This document shows positions 41,411 through 52,416 of a stretch of DNA of 64,000 nucleotides, piece after piece (position 1 is the stretch's first letter; each line of letters starts with the position of its first letter). The translations under genes were made by a program, and so were the position numbers. The stretch is from Streptomyces erythrochromogenes. GTDB lineage: Bacteria > Actinomycetota > Actinomycetes > Streptomycetales > Streptomycetaceae. Location of the stretch: the NCBI RefSeq assembly GCF_036170895.1, contig NZ_CP108036.1:2914001-2978000 (forward strand), written 5' to 3'. A model generated the notes under the pieces. That model was not told where the DNA came from. It made no database searches and was given only the letters and a program-made list of their open reading frames with translations.

Positions 41411-42621
41411 TCCGCCGCGTCCTCGGGATCGTAGAAGTACGCGTCGAAGTCGGCCGGGTTGTCGAAGCCGTTAGCGAATCGATTCGCCACCGGCTGGAGC
41501 TGCCCGGCCGCGCCGATCAGGTTGAGCACGTGCTCCGGCGGCACGCCCAGCATCGCGTTCGTCCACTGGGTCACCGGCTTGCCCGTGGTGAACCAGTACT
41601 TGTCGAAGGTCGCCTTCATCCACGCCTCGTCGAACGGGTTGTCCCCGTGCATGAGGATCGAGGAGAGGTAGGAGGCCGCGCACTTGGACGCCGAGTTCGA
41701 GCCCTGGCCCGTGATCGGGTCGTTGGCGACGACCACGTCGGCCACGCCGAGGACGAGCCCGCCGCCGGGAAGGCGTCCGATCGGGTTGCGGACGACCGGC
41801 GCGTACCGGCCGGCGAGCGTGCCGCCCGCGTCCGTCAGCTCCACCTTCGTCGCCCGGGCGTACTCCCACGGCGTGTACTTCTCCATCAGCCCCAGCGTGA
41901 GCGCCAGGTGCTCCGCCGGGTCCTTGACGCCGTTGAAGACGTCCAGCGGACCGCCGGGGACGCCCTCCCAGAAGAGGATGTCCGCCCGCCCCGAGGTCGT
42001 CAGGGTCGGCATGACGAACAGCTCGCCGACGCCCGGGACGAGGTTGCAGCGGACCGCTTCCGTCTCGGGGTGCTCGGGGCGCGGGCCGAGCCCGTGGACG
42101 TAGGAGACGGCCAGCGCGCGCTGCGGGGCGTCGTAGGGGGAACGCGCCGCGTCCCGTCCGAACATCGACACCAGCTCGCCCTTGCCGGCGGCGATCAGCA
42201 CCAGGTCGTAGGTGCGGGAGAAGTAGTCGAGGTCGGCGACGGACGCCCCGTGGATGACGAGCTGCCCGCCGCGCTGCGCGAAGGTGTCCAGCCAGCCGGA
42301 CATCTTCACGCGCTGGTCCACGGACTGCGCGTAGCCCTTGAGCCGGCCGAGCCAGTCGATGGGCCGGCTGCCGTCGGGCGCGGCGACCGAGACGCCGAGG
42401 CCCTCGATCTTCGGGGCCTGCTGCTCCCAGAAGTTGATCCCGAGGTCGCGCTCGTGTTGGAGCGCGGTGTCGAACATGCACTGGGTGGACATGACCCGAC
42501 CGGTGCGGATCTCGTCCGCGGTCCGGTTGGACATGAGGGTGACCTCGTACCCCTTCGCCTGGAGTCCGAGGGCGAGCTGGAGTCCGGACTGGCCGGCTCC
42601 GACGACAAGTATCCTGCGCAT
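41326..42621 (-). CDS. Styrene-monooxygenase-like FAD monooxygenase (StyA family), last gene of the conservon operon
   Basis: 431-residue flavoprotein. The N-terminal dinucleotide motif ILVVGAGQSGLQLALGL (GxGxxG at 8-13) is followed by the StyA-type region SNRTADEIRTGRVMSTQCMFDTALQHERDLG and a C-terminal FAD motif near VVVANDPITGQGSNSASKCA. StyA-type enzymes epoxidise alkenes or oxidise indole and need a separate flavin reductase, which is not encoded here. The start lies 12 bases beyond the cvnD stop with a GAGGA ribosome-binding site in the gap, so it belongs to the conservon operon, in the place where some conservons carry a cytochrome P450. Confidence 0.87.
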   Translation of the reverse strand: MRRILVVGAGQSGLQLALGLQAKGYEVTLMSNRTADEIRTGRVMSTQCMFDTALQHERDLGINFWEQQAPKIEGLGVSVAAPDGSRPIDWLGRLKGYAQSVDQRVKMSGWLDTFAQRGGQLVIHGASVADLDYFSRTYDLVLIAAGKGELVSMFGRDAARSPYDAPQRALAVSYVHGLGPRPEHPETEAVRCNLVPGVGELFVMPTLTTSGRADILFWEGVPGGPLDVFNGVKDPAEHLALTLGLMEKYTPWEYARATKVELTDAGGTLAGRYAPVVRNPIGRLPGGGLVLGVADVVVANDPITGQGSNSASKCAASYLSSILMHGDNPFDEAWMKATFDKYWFTTGKPVTQWTNAMLGVPPEHVLNLIGAAGQLQPVANRFANGFDNPADFDAYFYDPEDAADYLAEVASSVPAPAPASGASAVGASSAE

Positions 42622-42633
42622 CTCTCAAGTCCT

Positions 42634-43254
42634 CTATTCGGGAGTGCTGTCGAGGGCGTGGCCCACCAGCGCCAGCAGGGATTCGATCACCGTCCGGCGC
42701 TCTCTCGCGTCCATGATCACCACGGGTACGTGGGGCGGGACGCTGAGCGCCTCGCGCACGTCCTCGGGCTCGTACGACTGCGAGCCCTCGAAGTGGTTGA
42801 CGGCGACGGCGTACGGCAGCCCGGAGCTCTCGAAGTAGTCGAGGGCGGGGAAGCAGTCGCGCAGGCGGCGGGTGTCGGCCATGACGAGCCCGCCGATGGC
42901 GCCGCGCACCAGGTCGTCCCACATGAACCAGAACCGTTCCTGGCCCGGGGTCCCGTACACGTAGAGGACGAGGTCGTCGTCGAGGGTGACGCGGCCGAAG
43001 TCCATGGCGACGGTGGTGGTGTGCTTGTCCGGGGTGCCGGTCAGGTCGTCGGTCGGGACGCTGGCCTGGGTCATCACCGCCTCGGTGCGCAGCGGGGTGA
43101 TCTCGGAGACGGAGGAGACGAAGGTGGTCTTGCCGACCCCGAAGCCACCCGCGACCAGCACCTTGACGGCGACGGGTGCGCGGGAGCGGTCGTACTGCCA
43201 GGGCTGGACCGGTTCGTCGTCCACCCCCGTTCTGTCAGAGACGGCGAAGACCAC
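42634..43254 (-). CDS. cvnD: Conservon GTP-binding protein CvnD
   Basis: Small Ras/MglA-like GTPase, 206 residues. The Walker A loop is AGGFGVGKTTF at about 35-45, a switch-type YGTPGQERFWFMW follows, and VNHFEG stands in for the NKxD specificity loop. In Streptomyces conservons CvnD acts with CvnA, B and C as a membrane-associated signalling complex. I chose the GTG at 43254, which overlaps the cvnC gene by 20 bases. Confidence 0.93.
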   Translation of the reverse strand: MVFAVSDRTGVDDEPVQPWQYDRSRAPVAVKVLVAGGFGVGKTTFVSSVSEITPLRTEAVMTQASVPTDDLTGTPDKHTTTVAMDFGRVTLDDDLVLYVYGTPGQERFWFMWDDLVRGAIGGLVMADTRRLRDCFPALDYFESSGLPYAVAVNHFEGSQSYEPEDVREALSVPPHVPVVIMDARERRTVIESLLALVGHALDSTPE

Positions 43255-43624
43255 CGAGCACCCTTTCCAGCAGCGCGCGTTCGGGCCGGCCGGAGCCGTT
43301 GCCCGTTCCGTAGACACGGATCCTGCCCTGGTCGGCGAGGTCGCTGACCAGGACGCGGACCACACCGAGCGGCAGCTTCAGCAGCGCGGCGATCTCGGCG
43401 ATCGTGCGCATGCGCCGGCAGACCTCGACGATGGCGGGCATCTCGGGCATGCGGTCGGGCTTCTGCGGCTCGGACGCCTTGGTGTCCAGGGCGGCGACGA
43501 ACGTCTCGACGTTCAGGACCTGGGTGAACCGTGTCCGGCCGCCCGTCAGGGAGTACGGGCGGACGCGGGCGGGACGGCGGTCGGCTCCGCGTATCGGGAG
43601 TCGGTCGGCGGCCGGTCTCCTCAC
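43235..43624 (-). CDS. cvnC: Conservon DUF742 protein CvnC
   Basis: 129-residue winged-helix-like DUF742 protein: VRPYSLTGGRTRFTQVLNVETFV, then EVCRRMRTIAEIAALLKLPLGVVRVLVSDLADQGRIRVYG, which reads like a helix-turn-helix. It overlaps cvnB by four bases at its start and cvnD by 20 bases at its end, typical of the tightly packed conservon operon. Confidence 0.92.
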   Translation of the reverse strand: MRRPAADRLPIRGADRRPARVRPYSLTGGRTRFTQVLNVETFVAALDTKASEPQKPDRMPEMPAIVEVCRRMRTIAEIAALLKLPLGVVRVLVSDLADQGRIRVYGTGNGSGRPERALLERVLGGLRRL

Positions 43625-44109
43625 GGGGTGTTCTCCATCGACTGGCGCAGTTCACTGCGGACTTCGGGGGTCAGGACGTGTCCGGCGCGGCCGACGAACA
43701 GGGCCATGTGGTAGGCGACGACGCTCATGTCGCAGTCGGGCGTGGCGTGCACGCCCAGGAGTGAGCCGTCGCTGATGGCCATGACGAAGACCGAGCCGTT
43801 CTCCATCGCCACCATGGTCTGCTTGACGGCGCCGAACTCCATGAGGGCGGCCGCCCCCGTGGTGAGGCTGCCGAGCCCGGAGACGATGGTGGCGAGGTCG
43901 GCGGACGCTCCCCGTGGCCCCTTGGGCCTCGGCGTCGCCCGCGGTTCCTCCGCGCCGCCCGCTCCGGGGTCGGAGGACAGGAGCAGCAGCCCGTCCGAGG
44001 AGACGACGGCGACGGAGTTGACGCCGGGCACCTCCTCGACCAGGTCGGTCAGCAGCCACTGCAGGTTGCGGGCCTGGGTGCTCAGTCCGTACGTACTGGG
44101 CGCGGTCAT
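43621..44109 (-). CDS. cvnB: Conservon roadblock/LC7 protein CvnB
   Basis: 162-residue roadblock/LC7-domain protein, the usual partner and likely GAP-type regulator of the CvnD GTPase: NLQWLLTDLVEEVPGVNSVAVVSSDGLLLLSS, then SGLGSLTTGAAALMEFGAVKQTMVAMENGSVFVMAISDGSLLGVHA. An Ala/Pro/Arg insertion (about 50-68) is longer than in the typical protein. It overlaps cvnA and cvnC by four bases each. Confidence 0.93.
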   Translation of the reverse strand: MTAPSTYGLSTQARNLQWLLTDLVEEVPGVNSVAVVSSDGLLLLSSDPGAGGAEEPRATPRPKGPRGASADLATIVSGLGSLTTGAAALMEFGAVKQTMVAMENGSVFVMAISDGSLLGVHATPDCDMSVVAYHMALFVGRAGHVLTPEVRSELRQSMENTP

Positions 44110-47100
44110 GTGCGTGCCTCCTGTGCGCTGTCCCCCTGGTCGGTATTGCTCTGTCCCTGCCCCGGGCCCTGCTCCAGGTCCTGTGCGAACTCGGCGGCGA
44201 CGACGCGCCGGCCGTCCTGGGCTCCCTGGTAGAAGCCCCCGAGCCGGCGCCGCAGTTCTTCGGCGTCGACCCGGCGCGGCGGCTGGGGCCGTACGTCCTC
44301 CCTGCGCGGGGCGGCGACGGTCCGCGGGGTGCGCTTCGGCAGGCCCTTGTCGGTGACGGGGCCGCCGCCGTCGGCGGGGTCGGCGGGGTGGCTGCCCTGG
44401 CGGGGGAGCCAGTCGGCCTCGGCAGGGGTGTGTGCGTGGTCCCCTGCGGGGGGCTCGGCAGTGAACGTCTGGTCGGCCGGGCCCCCTGCGGGGGGCTCGG
44501 CGGGGTTTGCCTCGGCGGGATCCGGCAGCGTGAAGTCGGCCGGGTCCGTGTCGTGGACGATGCGTGCGAGCAGCTGCTCCCCTGCGGGGGGCTCGGCGGT
44601 GACCACCTGGTCGGCCGGGGGCACGTCCGCGGGCGAGGCTTCGGCGGCCGGGGCGGCCGTGAAGACGTGGTCGGCCGGAGGGGCGTCCACGGCCGGGGCG
44701 GCGGTGAAGACCTGGTCCGCGGGCGGGGCGTCCACGGCCGGGGCAGCGGTGAAGACCTGGTCCGCGGGCGGGGCGTCCACGGCCGGGGCGGCGGTGAAGA
44801 CCTGGTCGGCCGGAGGGGCGTCCACGGCCGGGGCGGCGGTGAACACCTCGTCCGGCGACGGAAGGCCGGCCTCCGGCGGGGCCGCCAGGGCCTCGGCCAG
44901 GGTGACCGGCGTGACCGGCTCGGCCGGGAGGACCGGCTCGGCGGCATCGGTGAGGTCCGGGGCCGCCGGGTCCGGCGCCGCAGGCTCCTGGCTCGGGTCG
45001 GCCGCGGCGGCCTCGGGCGCGGCGTGCGCACCGCGCCGACGGGTCGGGAGGGTGTTCTCGTTCGCCTCCGCTATCACGCCCGGCAGGTGCAGCGAGGGCG
45101 CGCCCGGGGTGGCCAGGGTGTGGACGGGCGAGGCCGGGGGGGTGGCGGGCAGCAGCGCCGCGGGGACGACCACCAGGGCCTCCGTGCCCCCGTGCCGCGC
45201 GCCGCGCAGCTCCGCGGTGACCCCGTGCCGGGCCGCGAGCCGCCCGGCCACGTACAGGCCGAGGCCCAGGCCGTGTTCCTCCTCGGGCTCCTCGTCGTAC
45301 GCCTCGGGCGTGGACAGCCGGGCGTTCAGCGCCTCCAGGCGGTCTTCGGTGACGCCGATGCCCTCGTCGACGACGGAGAGCACCACGTCGCCGTTGTCGA
45401 GCGTCCAGCCCGACACCTTCACCTTGACGTCCGGCGGGGAGAACGTCGTGGCGTTCTCCAGCAGTTCGGCGAGCACGTGCGAGATGTCGTCGGCAGCGTG
45501 CCCGGCGACCTGCGTGTACGAGGGCAGCGCCGCGAGGTCGACGCGCTCGTAGCGCTCGATCTCGCTGACGGCGGCCCGCATCACGTCGACCAGCGCCACC
45601 GGCAGGCCCTGCCCGTGGCCGTGCTCCTGCCCGGCGAGGACCAGCAGGTTCTCGTTGTGGCGGCGCATCACGGTCGCCAGGTGGTCCAGCTTGAAGAGGG
45701 TCGCGAGCCGGTCGGGGTCCTGTTCCCTGGACTCCAGCTCCTCGATGACGGCGAGCTGGCGTTCCACCAGGCCCAGCGTGCGCAGCGACAGCGAGACGGA
45801 GGTCGTCGACATGATGCGGCGGTGCTCCTCCAGCCCCGCGCGCAGCTTCGTCAGCTCCTCTTCGAGCACCTCCCGGCCGGAGGCGAGCGCCTCGTTGCGG
45901 CCGATGATGCGGCGCCGGTCGGCGTCGAGGCCGGCGATCCGGGTGTGCAGGGAGACCGTCTGGTCGCGTACGGCGTTCAGGTGCCGGACGACCTCGGCGA
46001 ACTCGTCGTTGCGGCCGGTGAACCGCACCGGTTCCACCGAGCCCTCGGGCGTCGCCAGCCGCTCCGCGCCGCGCCGCAGGACCGACAGCGGGCGGGTCAG
46101 CGAGCGCGCGACGGCGGTGGCGAAGCCCACGGCGACGAGGAACAGCAGGCCGAGCAGGGCGACGAGGATCTCCAGCCGGGTCACGTCGTCGTCGCGCAGG
46201 GAGGCGAGGGCGGAGGCCCGTTCTCCGGCGAGGGTGGCCTCTACGGTGCGCATCCGGTCGATGCGCGAGGTGAGCGCGGTGCCGACGGCGGCGCCGTCGG
46301 TCTTGCGGTCGGGGGTGGTCAGGGTGGGCCGGTCGGTGAGCCGCTTGAGGTAGTCGTCGGCGGCCTTGACCTCGGGGCCGGTGACGGTGGCGGCGAGGGT
46401 CTGGCGTACGTCGGGCCGGGCGACCCGCGCGAAGTCGTCGAGGGCGGCCTGCTCCCGTACGCGCGAGCGCTGGGCGGCGGCGGTGAGTTCGTCGACCGTG
46501 GCCGAGCCGGGGGGCTGCTCGCCGCGGGGGACGGCCAGCGCGCCGAGCAGCAGTCCGCGGGTGGCCGAGGCCTGTTCCACGGCCTGGCCCAGGGGCGCCA
46601 GCGGGCGGGTGGTGGCGAGGGCGGCCTCGGCGCGCGGCGGGGTCAGCTCGGCGAGCCGGGTGCCCGGGGCGAGGAGTTCGCTGATGACGCCGGTGTAGGC
46701 CTGGTGGGCGGCGAGGGCGGTGCCCTTGCCGTCGATGGCTTCGGTGCGGACGGACGCGACGCGGGCGAGGGCCACGGCGAGGGGTTCGTCGACCTCGGCG
46801 GCGGCCTCGGCGATCTGCCGGTCGGTACGCAGGATGCGTTCCTGGAGGCCGCCCTTGGCGGCGCCGGGCCGGCCCTTGGCGGCGTACTCGACGACGGCGT
46901 CGCGCTCGTCGGCGAGGACGTGCGTGAGGGTGAGGATCTGGCCGGTCTGCTCCGCGAGGGTGACCAGCCGCTGTGAGTCGTTCAGCTCCCTCGCGGCGGT
47001 GACGACGGCGGGGGTGCCGGCCGCGAGGACGGTGAGTCCCGCGACGGCGACGCCGACGACCAGCCGGCTGCGCACGCGGACGCGGCGTCCTGCGGGGGCC

Positions 47101-47159
47101 GGGCCTTCGGCGGCGGTGCCGTTCTTCCGAGACCGCTTCTTCTGCACCGGTGCTCGCAA
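44106..47159 (-). CDS. cvnA: Conservon sensor kinase-like protein CvnA with a repeat-rich C-terminus
   Basis: 1017 residues. Short basic N-terminus, TM1 at about 32-52, an extracellular nitrate/nitrite-sensor (NIT) type helical domain to about 310, TM2 at about 330-352, HAMP (SLTRPLSVLRRGAERLATPEG), a helical linker, and an HATPase domain (LAELLENATTFSPPDVKV, VDEGIGVTEDRL, HGLGLGLYVAGRLAARHGV). There is no standard H-box. From about 690 on the protein is disordered and Ala/Pro/Asp-rich and contains about five copies of a 15-residue repeat like VFTAAPAVDAPPADQ. It starts the conservon operon; the GTG at 47159 is divergent from the phosphatase gene. Confidence 0.93.
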   Translation of the reverse strand: MRAPVQKKRSRKNGTAAEGPAPAGRRVRVRSRLVVGVAVAGLTVLAAGTPAVVTAARELNDSQRLVTLAEQTGQILTLTHVLADERDAVVEYAAKGRPGAAKGGLQERILRTDRQIAEAAAEVDEPLAVALARVASVRTEAIDGKGTALAAHQAYTGVISELLAPGTRLAELTPPRAEAALATTRPLAPLGQAVEQASATRGLLLGALAVPRGEQPPGSATVDELTAAAQRSRVREQAALDDFARVARPDVRQTLAATVTGPEVKAADDYLKRLTDRPTLTTPDRKTDGAAVGTALTSRIDRMRTVEATLAGERASALASLRDDDVTRLEILVALLGLLFLVAVGFATAVARSLTRPLSVLRRGAERLATPEGSVEPVRFTGRNDEFAEVVRHLNAVRDQTVSLHTRIAGLDADRRRIIGRNEALASGREVLEEELTKLRAGLEEHRRIMSTTSVSLSLRTLGLVERQLAVIEELESREQDPDRLATLFKLDHLATVMRRHNENLLVLAGQEHGHGQGLPVALVDVMRAAVSEIERYERVDLAALPSYTQVAGHAADDISHVLAELLENATTFSPPDVKVKVSGWTLDNGDVVLSVVDEGIGVTEDRLEALNARLSTPEAYDEEPEEEHGLGLGLYVAGRLAARHGVTAELRGARHGGTEALVVVPAALLPATPPASPVHTLATPGAPSLHLPGVIAEANENTLPTRRRGAHAAPEAAAADPSQEPAAPDPAAPDLTDAAEPVLPAEPVTPVTLAEALAAPPEAGLPSPDEVFTAAPAVDAPPADQVFTAAPAVDAPPADQVFTAAPAVDAPPADQVFTAAPAVDAPPADHVFTAAPAAEASPADVPPADQVVTAEPPAGEQLLARIVHDTDPADFTLPDPAEANPAEPPAGGPADQTFTAEPPAGDHAHTPAEADWLPRQGSHPADPADGGGPVTDKGLPKRTPRTVAAPRREDVRPQPPRRVDAEELRRRLGGFYQGAQDGRRVVAAEFAQDLEQGPGQGQSNTDQGDSAQEART
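44648..44862 (-). repeat. 45-bp tandem repeats within cvnA
   Basis: About five in-frame 45-base units encode the 15-residue VFTAAPAVDAPPADQ-type repeat. Neighbouring copies are nearly identical at DNA level, so the array is young or homogenised and its copy number probably varies between strains. Confidence 0.88.
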
Positions 47160-47546
47160 TCCTGTACGTGTGCTTTTGCTCGTCTACTCGTGTGGCCGAG
47201 GTAACGGCCGGTCAACAAGTAAACGCCCCCTGCCCCCTCGTACCGCCTCAGACCTTTGCAGCGTGTTGGGGAGAGAGCCGCACATCGCCCACCCGGCCAC
47301 TCGAACGAGTGAACATCACGGATGAGTTGGCGACCAACTCGGGCACCCGGCCCCAGAGCGGCTCCGTGGACAGGCGGTTGAAAGATCGATGCGGCCTTTG
47401 GCAGTATGCCCGCCCACATCGGCCCTCCCGGGCCGGGGCCTTGCCGGCCCGCCCCCGGGACGCCTCGCGTGCAGGGGCCGCCCACCTCTCCCCTCCTGGT
47501 CCGCACCGACCCCGTCCTCGGAGCCTCCGCCGGACAGAATGTCCGT
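47160..47546. other. 387-base divergent region between cvnA and the phosphatase gene
   Basis: No gene seen. It contains two short palindromes, CACTCG-AA-CGAGTG at 47298-47311 and GAGTTGG-CGA-CCAACTC at 47324-47340, and a good promoter towards the phosphatase gene (listed). The part next to cvnA (47165-47225) is relatively AT-rich and should contain the conservon promoter, which I could not resolve. Confidence 0.6.
47378..47407 (+). promoter_or_regulatory. Vegetative-type promoter for the PP2C-like gene
   Basis: TTGAAA (47378-47383), 18-base spacer, CAGTAT (47402-47407). Both boxes match the HrdB consensus at most positions. Transcription would begin near 47414, leaving a leader of about 130 bases. 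The two palindromes lie 40-80 bases upstream. Confidence 0.45.
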
Positions 47547-48320
47547 ATGCGCATCGACCTCGCCACCGCCCCCGGCAGTCAGGAACGCCCCAATGAGGAC
47601 TGGGTGTCGGCGTCGGCGCCCGCTTCGGGAGGCGGAGTCCTCGTGGCCCTCGACGGGGTCACCCCGCCGGCGGGCGACGTCGGGTGCGTGCACGGAGTGC
47701 CGTGGTTCACGGCCCGGCTCGGCGGCCGATTGACCGAACTGTCCGGATCGCGGCGCGACATGCCGCTGGACCGGATCCTGGCCGAGGCCGTCCGCGCCAC
47801 GGCCGAGACCCATCGCGACACCTGTGACCTTTCTCACGTCCGCACCCCGCAGGCGACGGTGGTCGTGGTCCGCTGGGACGAGGCGTACGTGGAGCACCTC
47901 GTGCTCTCGGACTCCGTACTCCTCCTCCAGGCGCCCGGGGGCGAGGTGACGGCCGTGCTCGACGACCGGCTGGACCGGGTGCCGCGCGAGGTGCTGCGCT
48001 CGGTGGCGGCTACGGACGCCCTGCGCAACGCCGAGGGCGGGTTCTTCACGGCGGCCGCGGATCCGGCGGTGGCGGCCCGGGCGGTCACGGGGCGCACCCC
48101 GCGGGGGCGGGTGCGGGCGGTGGCCGCGCTCACGGACGGGGCGAGCCGGTGGACGGACACGTTCGGGGAGGGCGACTGGGCCGAGTGCCTGGCGGTGCTG
48201 CGGAAGGAGGGTGCGGAGGGCCTGATCGGCCGGGTCCGCGCCGTCGAGTCCGACCCGGCCCGCCCGCCGGGCCGGTACAAGCGGCACGACGACGCGTCGG
48301 CGGTCTACGCGGAGCTCTGA
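47547..48320 (+). CDS. PP2C-like (PPM family) protein phosphatase
   Basis: 257 residues resembling metal-dependent Ser/Thr phosphatases. Seen are QERPNEDWVSAS at the N-terminus (the usual N-x-D metal-site region), VLVALDGVTPP (D-G metal motif), VAALTDGASRWTD (second D-G) and a C-terminal KRHDDASAVYAEL (D-D pair). The strand order fits a short PP2C domain without extra domains. The ATG at 47547 has no ribosome-binding site and the frame continues upstream to 47406. It is divergent from the conservon, whose signalling could use a phosphatase, but a link is not shown. Confidence 0.8.
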   Translation: MRIDLATAPGSQERPNEDWVSASAPASGGGVLVALDGVTPPAGDVGCVHGVPWFTARLGGRLTELSGSRRDMPLDRILAEAVRATAETHRDTCDLSHVRTPQATVVVVRWDEAYVEHLVLSDSVLLLQAPGGEVTAVLDDRLDRVPREVLRSVAATDALRNAEGGFFTAAADPAVAARAVTGRTPRGRVRAVAALTDGASRWTDTFGEGDWAECLAVLRKEGAEGLIGRVRAVESDPARPPGRYKRHDDASAVYAEL

Positions 48321-48391
48321 AGTGCCGCCGGCGCAGCCCTGGGATGCCGCCGGCGCAGCCCTGGGCGGCGCCGACGGGCCCTGGGACGGCG

Positions 48392-48832
48392 TTACTCGGC
48401 GCCCGCGTTCAACTGGTGCAGCAGGCGGGCCAGTTCCGCCACCTCGCCGCGGTCCCAGCCGGCGAGCTTGCGCATGTACTGCTCGCGCCGCGCGCCCCGT
48501 ACCCGCAGGAAGCGCTCGCGTCCCTCCTCGGTGAGCCCGACGAGGAAGGCCCGGCCGTCGGCGGGGTCCTGCTCGCGGGCGACCAGGCCCAGGACCTCCA
48601 GCGCCCGCAGCTGCCGGCTCATGGTGGCCTTGCCGACGCCGAAGTAGGCGGCGAGTTCGGTGGCCCGCTGCCGGCCGGCCGCTTCCAGTCGTACGAGGAG
48701 CCCGTACGCGGCGGGCTCCAGCTCGGGGTGGAGCTCGCGGGCCATCTCGCCGGAGGAGGCGCGGGCCCGCCGGAGGAAGACGGACAGCTCCCGCTCCAGG
48801 GCAAGGAACTCCTGGTCTTCACTCCCGTGCAC
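48392..48832 (-). CDS. MarR-family transcriptional regulator
   Basis: 146-residue winged-helix regulator: the recognition region RATELAAYFGVGKATMSRQLRALEVLGLVAREQDPADGRAFLVGLTEEG (about 57-105) contains the MarR wing signature DGR. The N- and C-terminal helices form the dimer. The GTG at 48832 has AAGGAG 6 bases upstream. It lies downstream of lon on the same strand but after a strong terminator, so it is likely separate. Target unknown. Confidence 0.92.
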   Translation of the reverse strand: MHGSEDQEFLALERELSVFLRRARASSGEMARELHPELEPAAYGLLVRLEAAGRQRATELAAYFGVGKATMSRQLRALEVLGLVAREQDPADGRAFLVGLTEEGRERFLRVRGARREQYMRKLAGWDRGEVAELARLLHQLNAGAE

Positions 48833-48899
48833 GTCCCGCTCCTTCTTCGATGTGTGGCACCCCGGTGGGTGGGGGCCCAGTATTTCGCAGCGGGTGCGC

Positions 48900-48941
48900 G
48901 GACGGCCCGGGGCCCCGCCGCAGCGGGACCCCGGGCCGTCC
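48900..48941 (-). terminator. Terminator after lon
   Basis: A perfect 13-base-pair stem, 48900-48912 (GGACGGCCCGGGG) against 48929-48941, with a 16-base loop. It starts 29 bases beyond the lon stop on the minus strand. Confidence 0.8.
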
Positions 48942-48969
48942 GGGAGCAGTCCGGAGAGCGGTGCAGCCG

Positions 48970-51393
<2,424 letters not shown>

Positions 51394-51468
51394 GATCTTC
51401 CCTCCGGCAGTGAAGTTGAGCTATGCGGACTCAATGCATCTGCGCCCCTTGAATGTTCCCCAACCCCC

Positions 51469-51485
51469 GTTCGCCGGGGGCGAAC
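51469..51485. promoter_or_regulatory. ClgR-type operator upstream of lon
   Basis: GTTCGC-CGGGG-GCGAAC, a perfect 6-bp inverted repeat with a 5-base spacer, matching the published Streptomyces ClgR motif GTTCGC-N5-GCG and extending it to full symmetry. It lies 76-92 bp upstream of the lon start. ClgR activates clp and lon genes in Streptomyces, so motif, position and gene agree. Confidence 0.8.
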
Positions 51486-51561
51486 GCAGTTCGGGGACAC
51501 AGCCGGATGTCAGTGGGCGCTGCCAGGAGCCGCCCCCGCCACACGGGCGAGGTGCAGCTGT

Positions 51562-52320
51562 TCAGCCGTTCAGGGGGGAGATGCGGACGTCGCCCGAGGT
51601 GGTCTTCGCCGAGAGCCGGGAGGTGGCCGAGGCGTCGTCGGGGAGGGTGACGTCGCGGGCGCCGGAGGTGGTGGAGACCGAGAGGCGGTAGGGGGCCTCG
51701 GGCACCTTCAGGCTGACGTCGCCGGAGGTGGTCTCGGCGAGCACCGAGGAGGGGGCCTTCGCGAAGTCCAGGCGCGTGTCGCCCGAGTCCGAGTGCACCG
51801 ACGCGCTCGGGCCGGACAGGCCGGTGGCTGTGATCTCGCCCGAACTGGTGCTGATCTTCAGGGGTCCGGCGACGGCCTCGGCCCGGACGTCGCCGGAGTC
51901 GGCCTCCACCTCGGCGGCCGCGACGCCCGTCACGGTGATGTCGCCGCTGTCGCTCTCCAGCGTGACCTTCGCGGAGGCGGGGACCTCCAGGCGGTAGTCG
52001 ATGGAGCAGCTCGCGGAGCACCCGTCGGTGAAGGTGAGCACGCCCCCGCTGACCTGCTGGCCGGGCGTGGGGGCGGTGTCGCCGCGGTAGTGGACGGTAC
52101 GGCGGACCGTGACGCCGGGACCGGTGCCCGGGGTGACTTCGATCGACCCGGCCCGGGTGCCGGTCACCTCGACGGCGGTGACCGCCTCGGTGACCGTCGT
52201 GTCGGCGCGAGCCGTCCTGCGCGGGCCGTCGACGAAGGAGCAACCGGCCAGGACGAGGCCGGCCGCGAGGGCGACGGCCGCGGCGCGGGCGGCCCGGGCC
52301 GCCGTGGTGTGGGAAGTCAT
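51562..52320 (-). CDS. DUF4097-type beta-repeat lipoprotein
   Basis: 252 residues. Lipoprotein signal with lipobox LAGC (cysteine near residue 27), then a domain built of about seven short repeats of the form SDSGDITV, ADSGDVRA, TSSGEITA, SDSGDTRL, TTSGDVSL and TTSGDVRI, spaced about 20-25 residues, the mark of a right-handed beta-helix-like DUF4097 domain. Two cysteines in DGCSASCSIDY may form a disulfide. GGAGGATC lies upstream of the ATG. Function unknown; surface exposed. Confidence 0.85.
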   Translation of the reverse strand: MTSHTTAARAARAAAVALAAGLVLAGCSFVDGPRRTARADTTVTEAVTAVEVTGTRAGSIEVTPGTGPGVTVRRTVHYRGDTAPTPGQQVSGGVLTFTDGCSASCSIDYRLEVPASAKVTLESDSGDITVTGVAAAEVEADSGDVRAEAVAGPLKISTSSGEITATGLSGPSASVHSDSGDTRLDFAKAPSSVLAETTSGDVSLKVPEAPYRLSVSTTSGARDVTLPDDASATSRLSAKTTSGDVRISPLNG

Positions 52321-52416
52321 GCACCGATCCTCCGGGGCCGGCGCCGCGCGGCCGATGGTGCCGGTACCCGGATCGGATGTCGGGCTATCCCCCGGGCCCC
52401 GCACCGGTGGGCGTCG

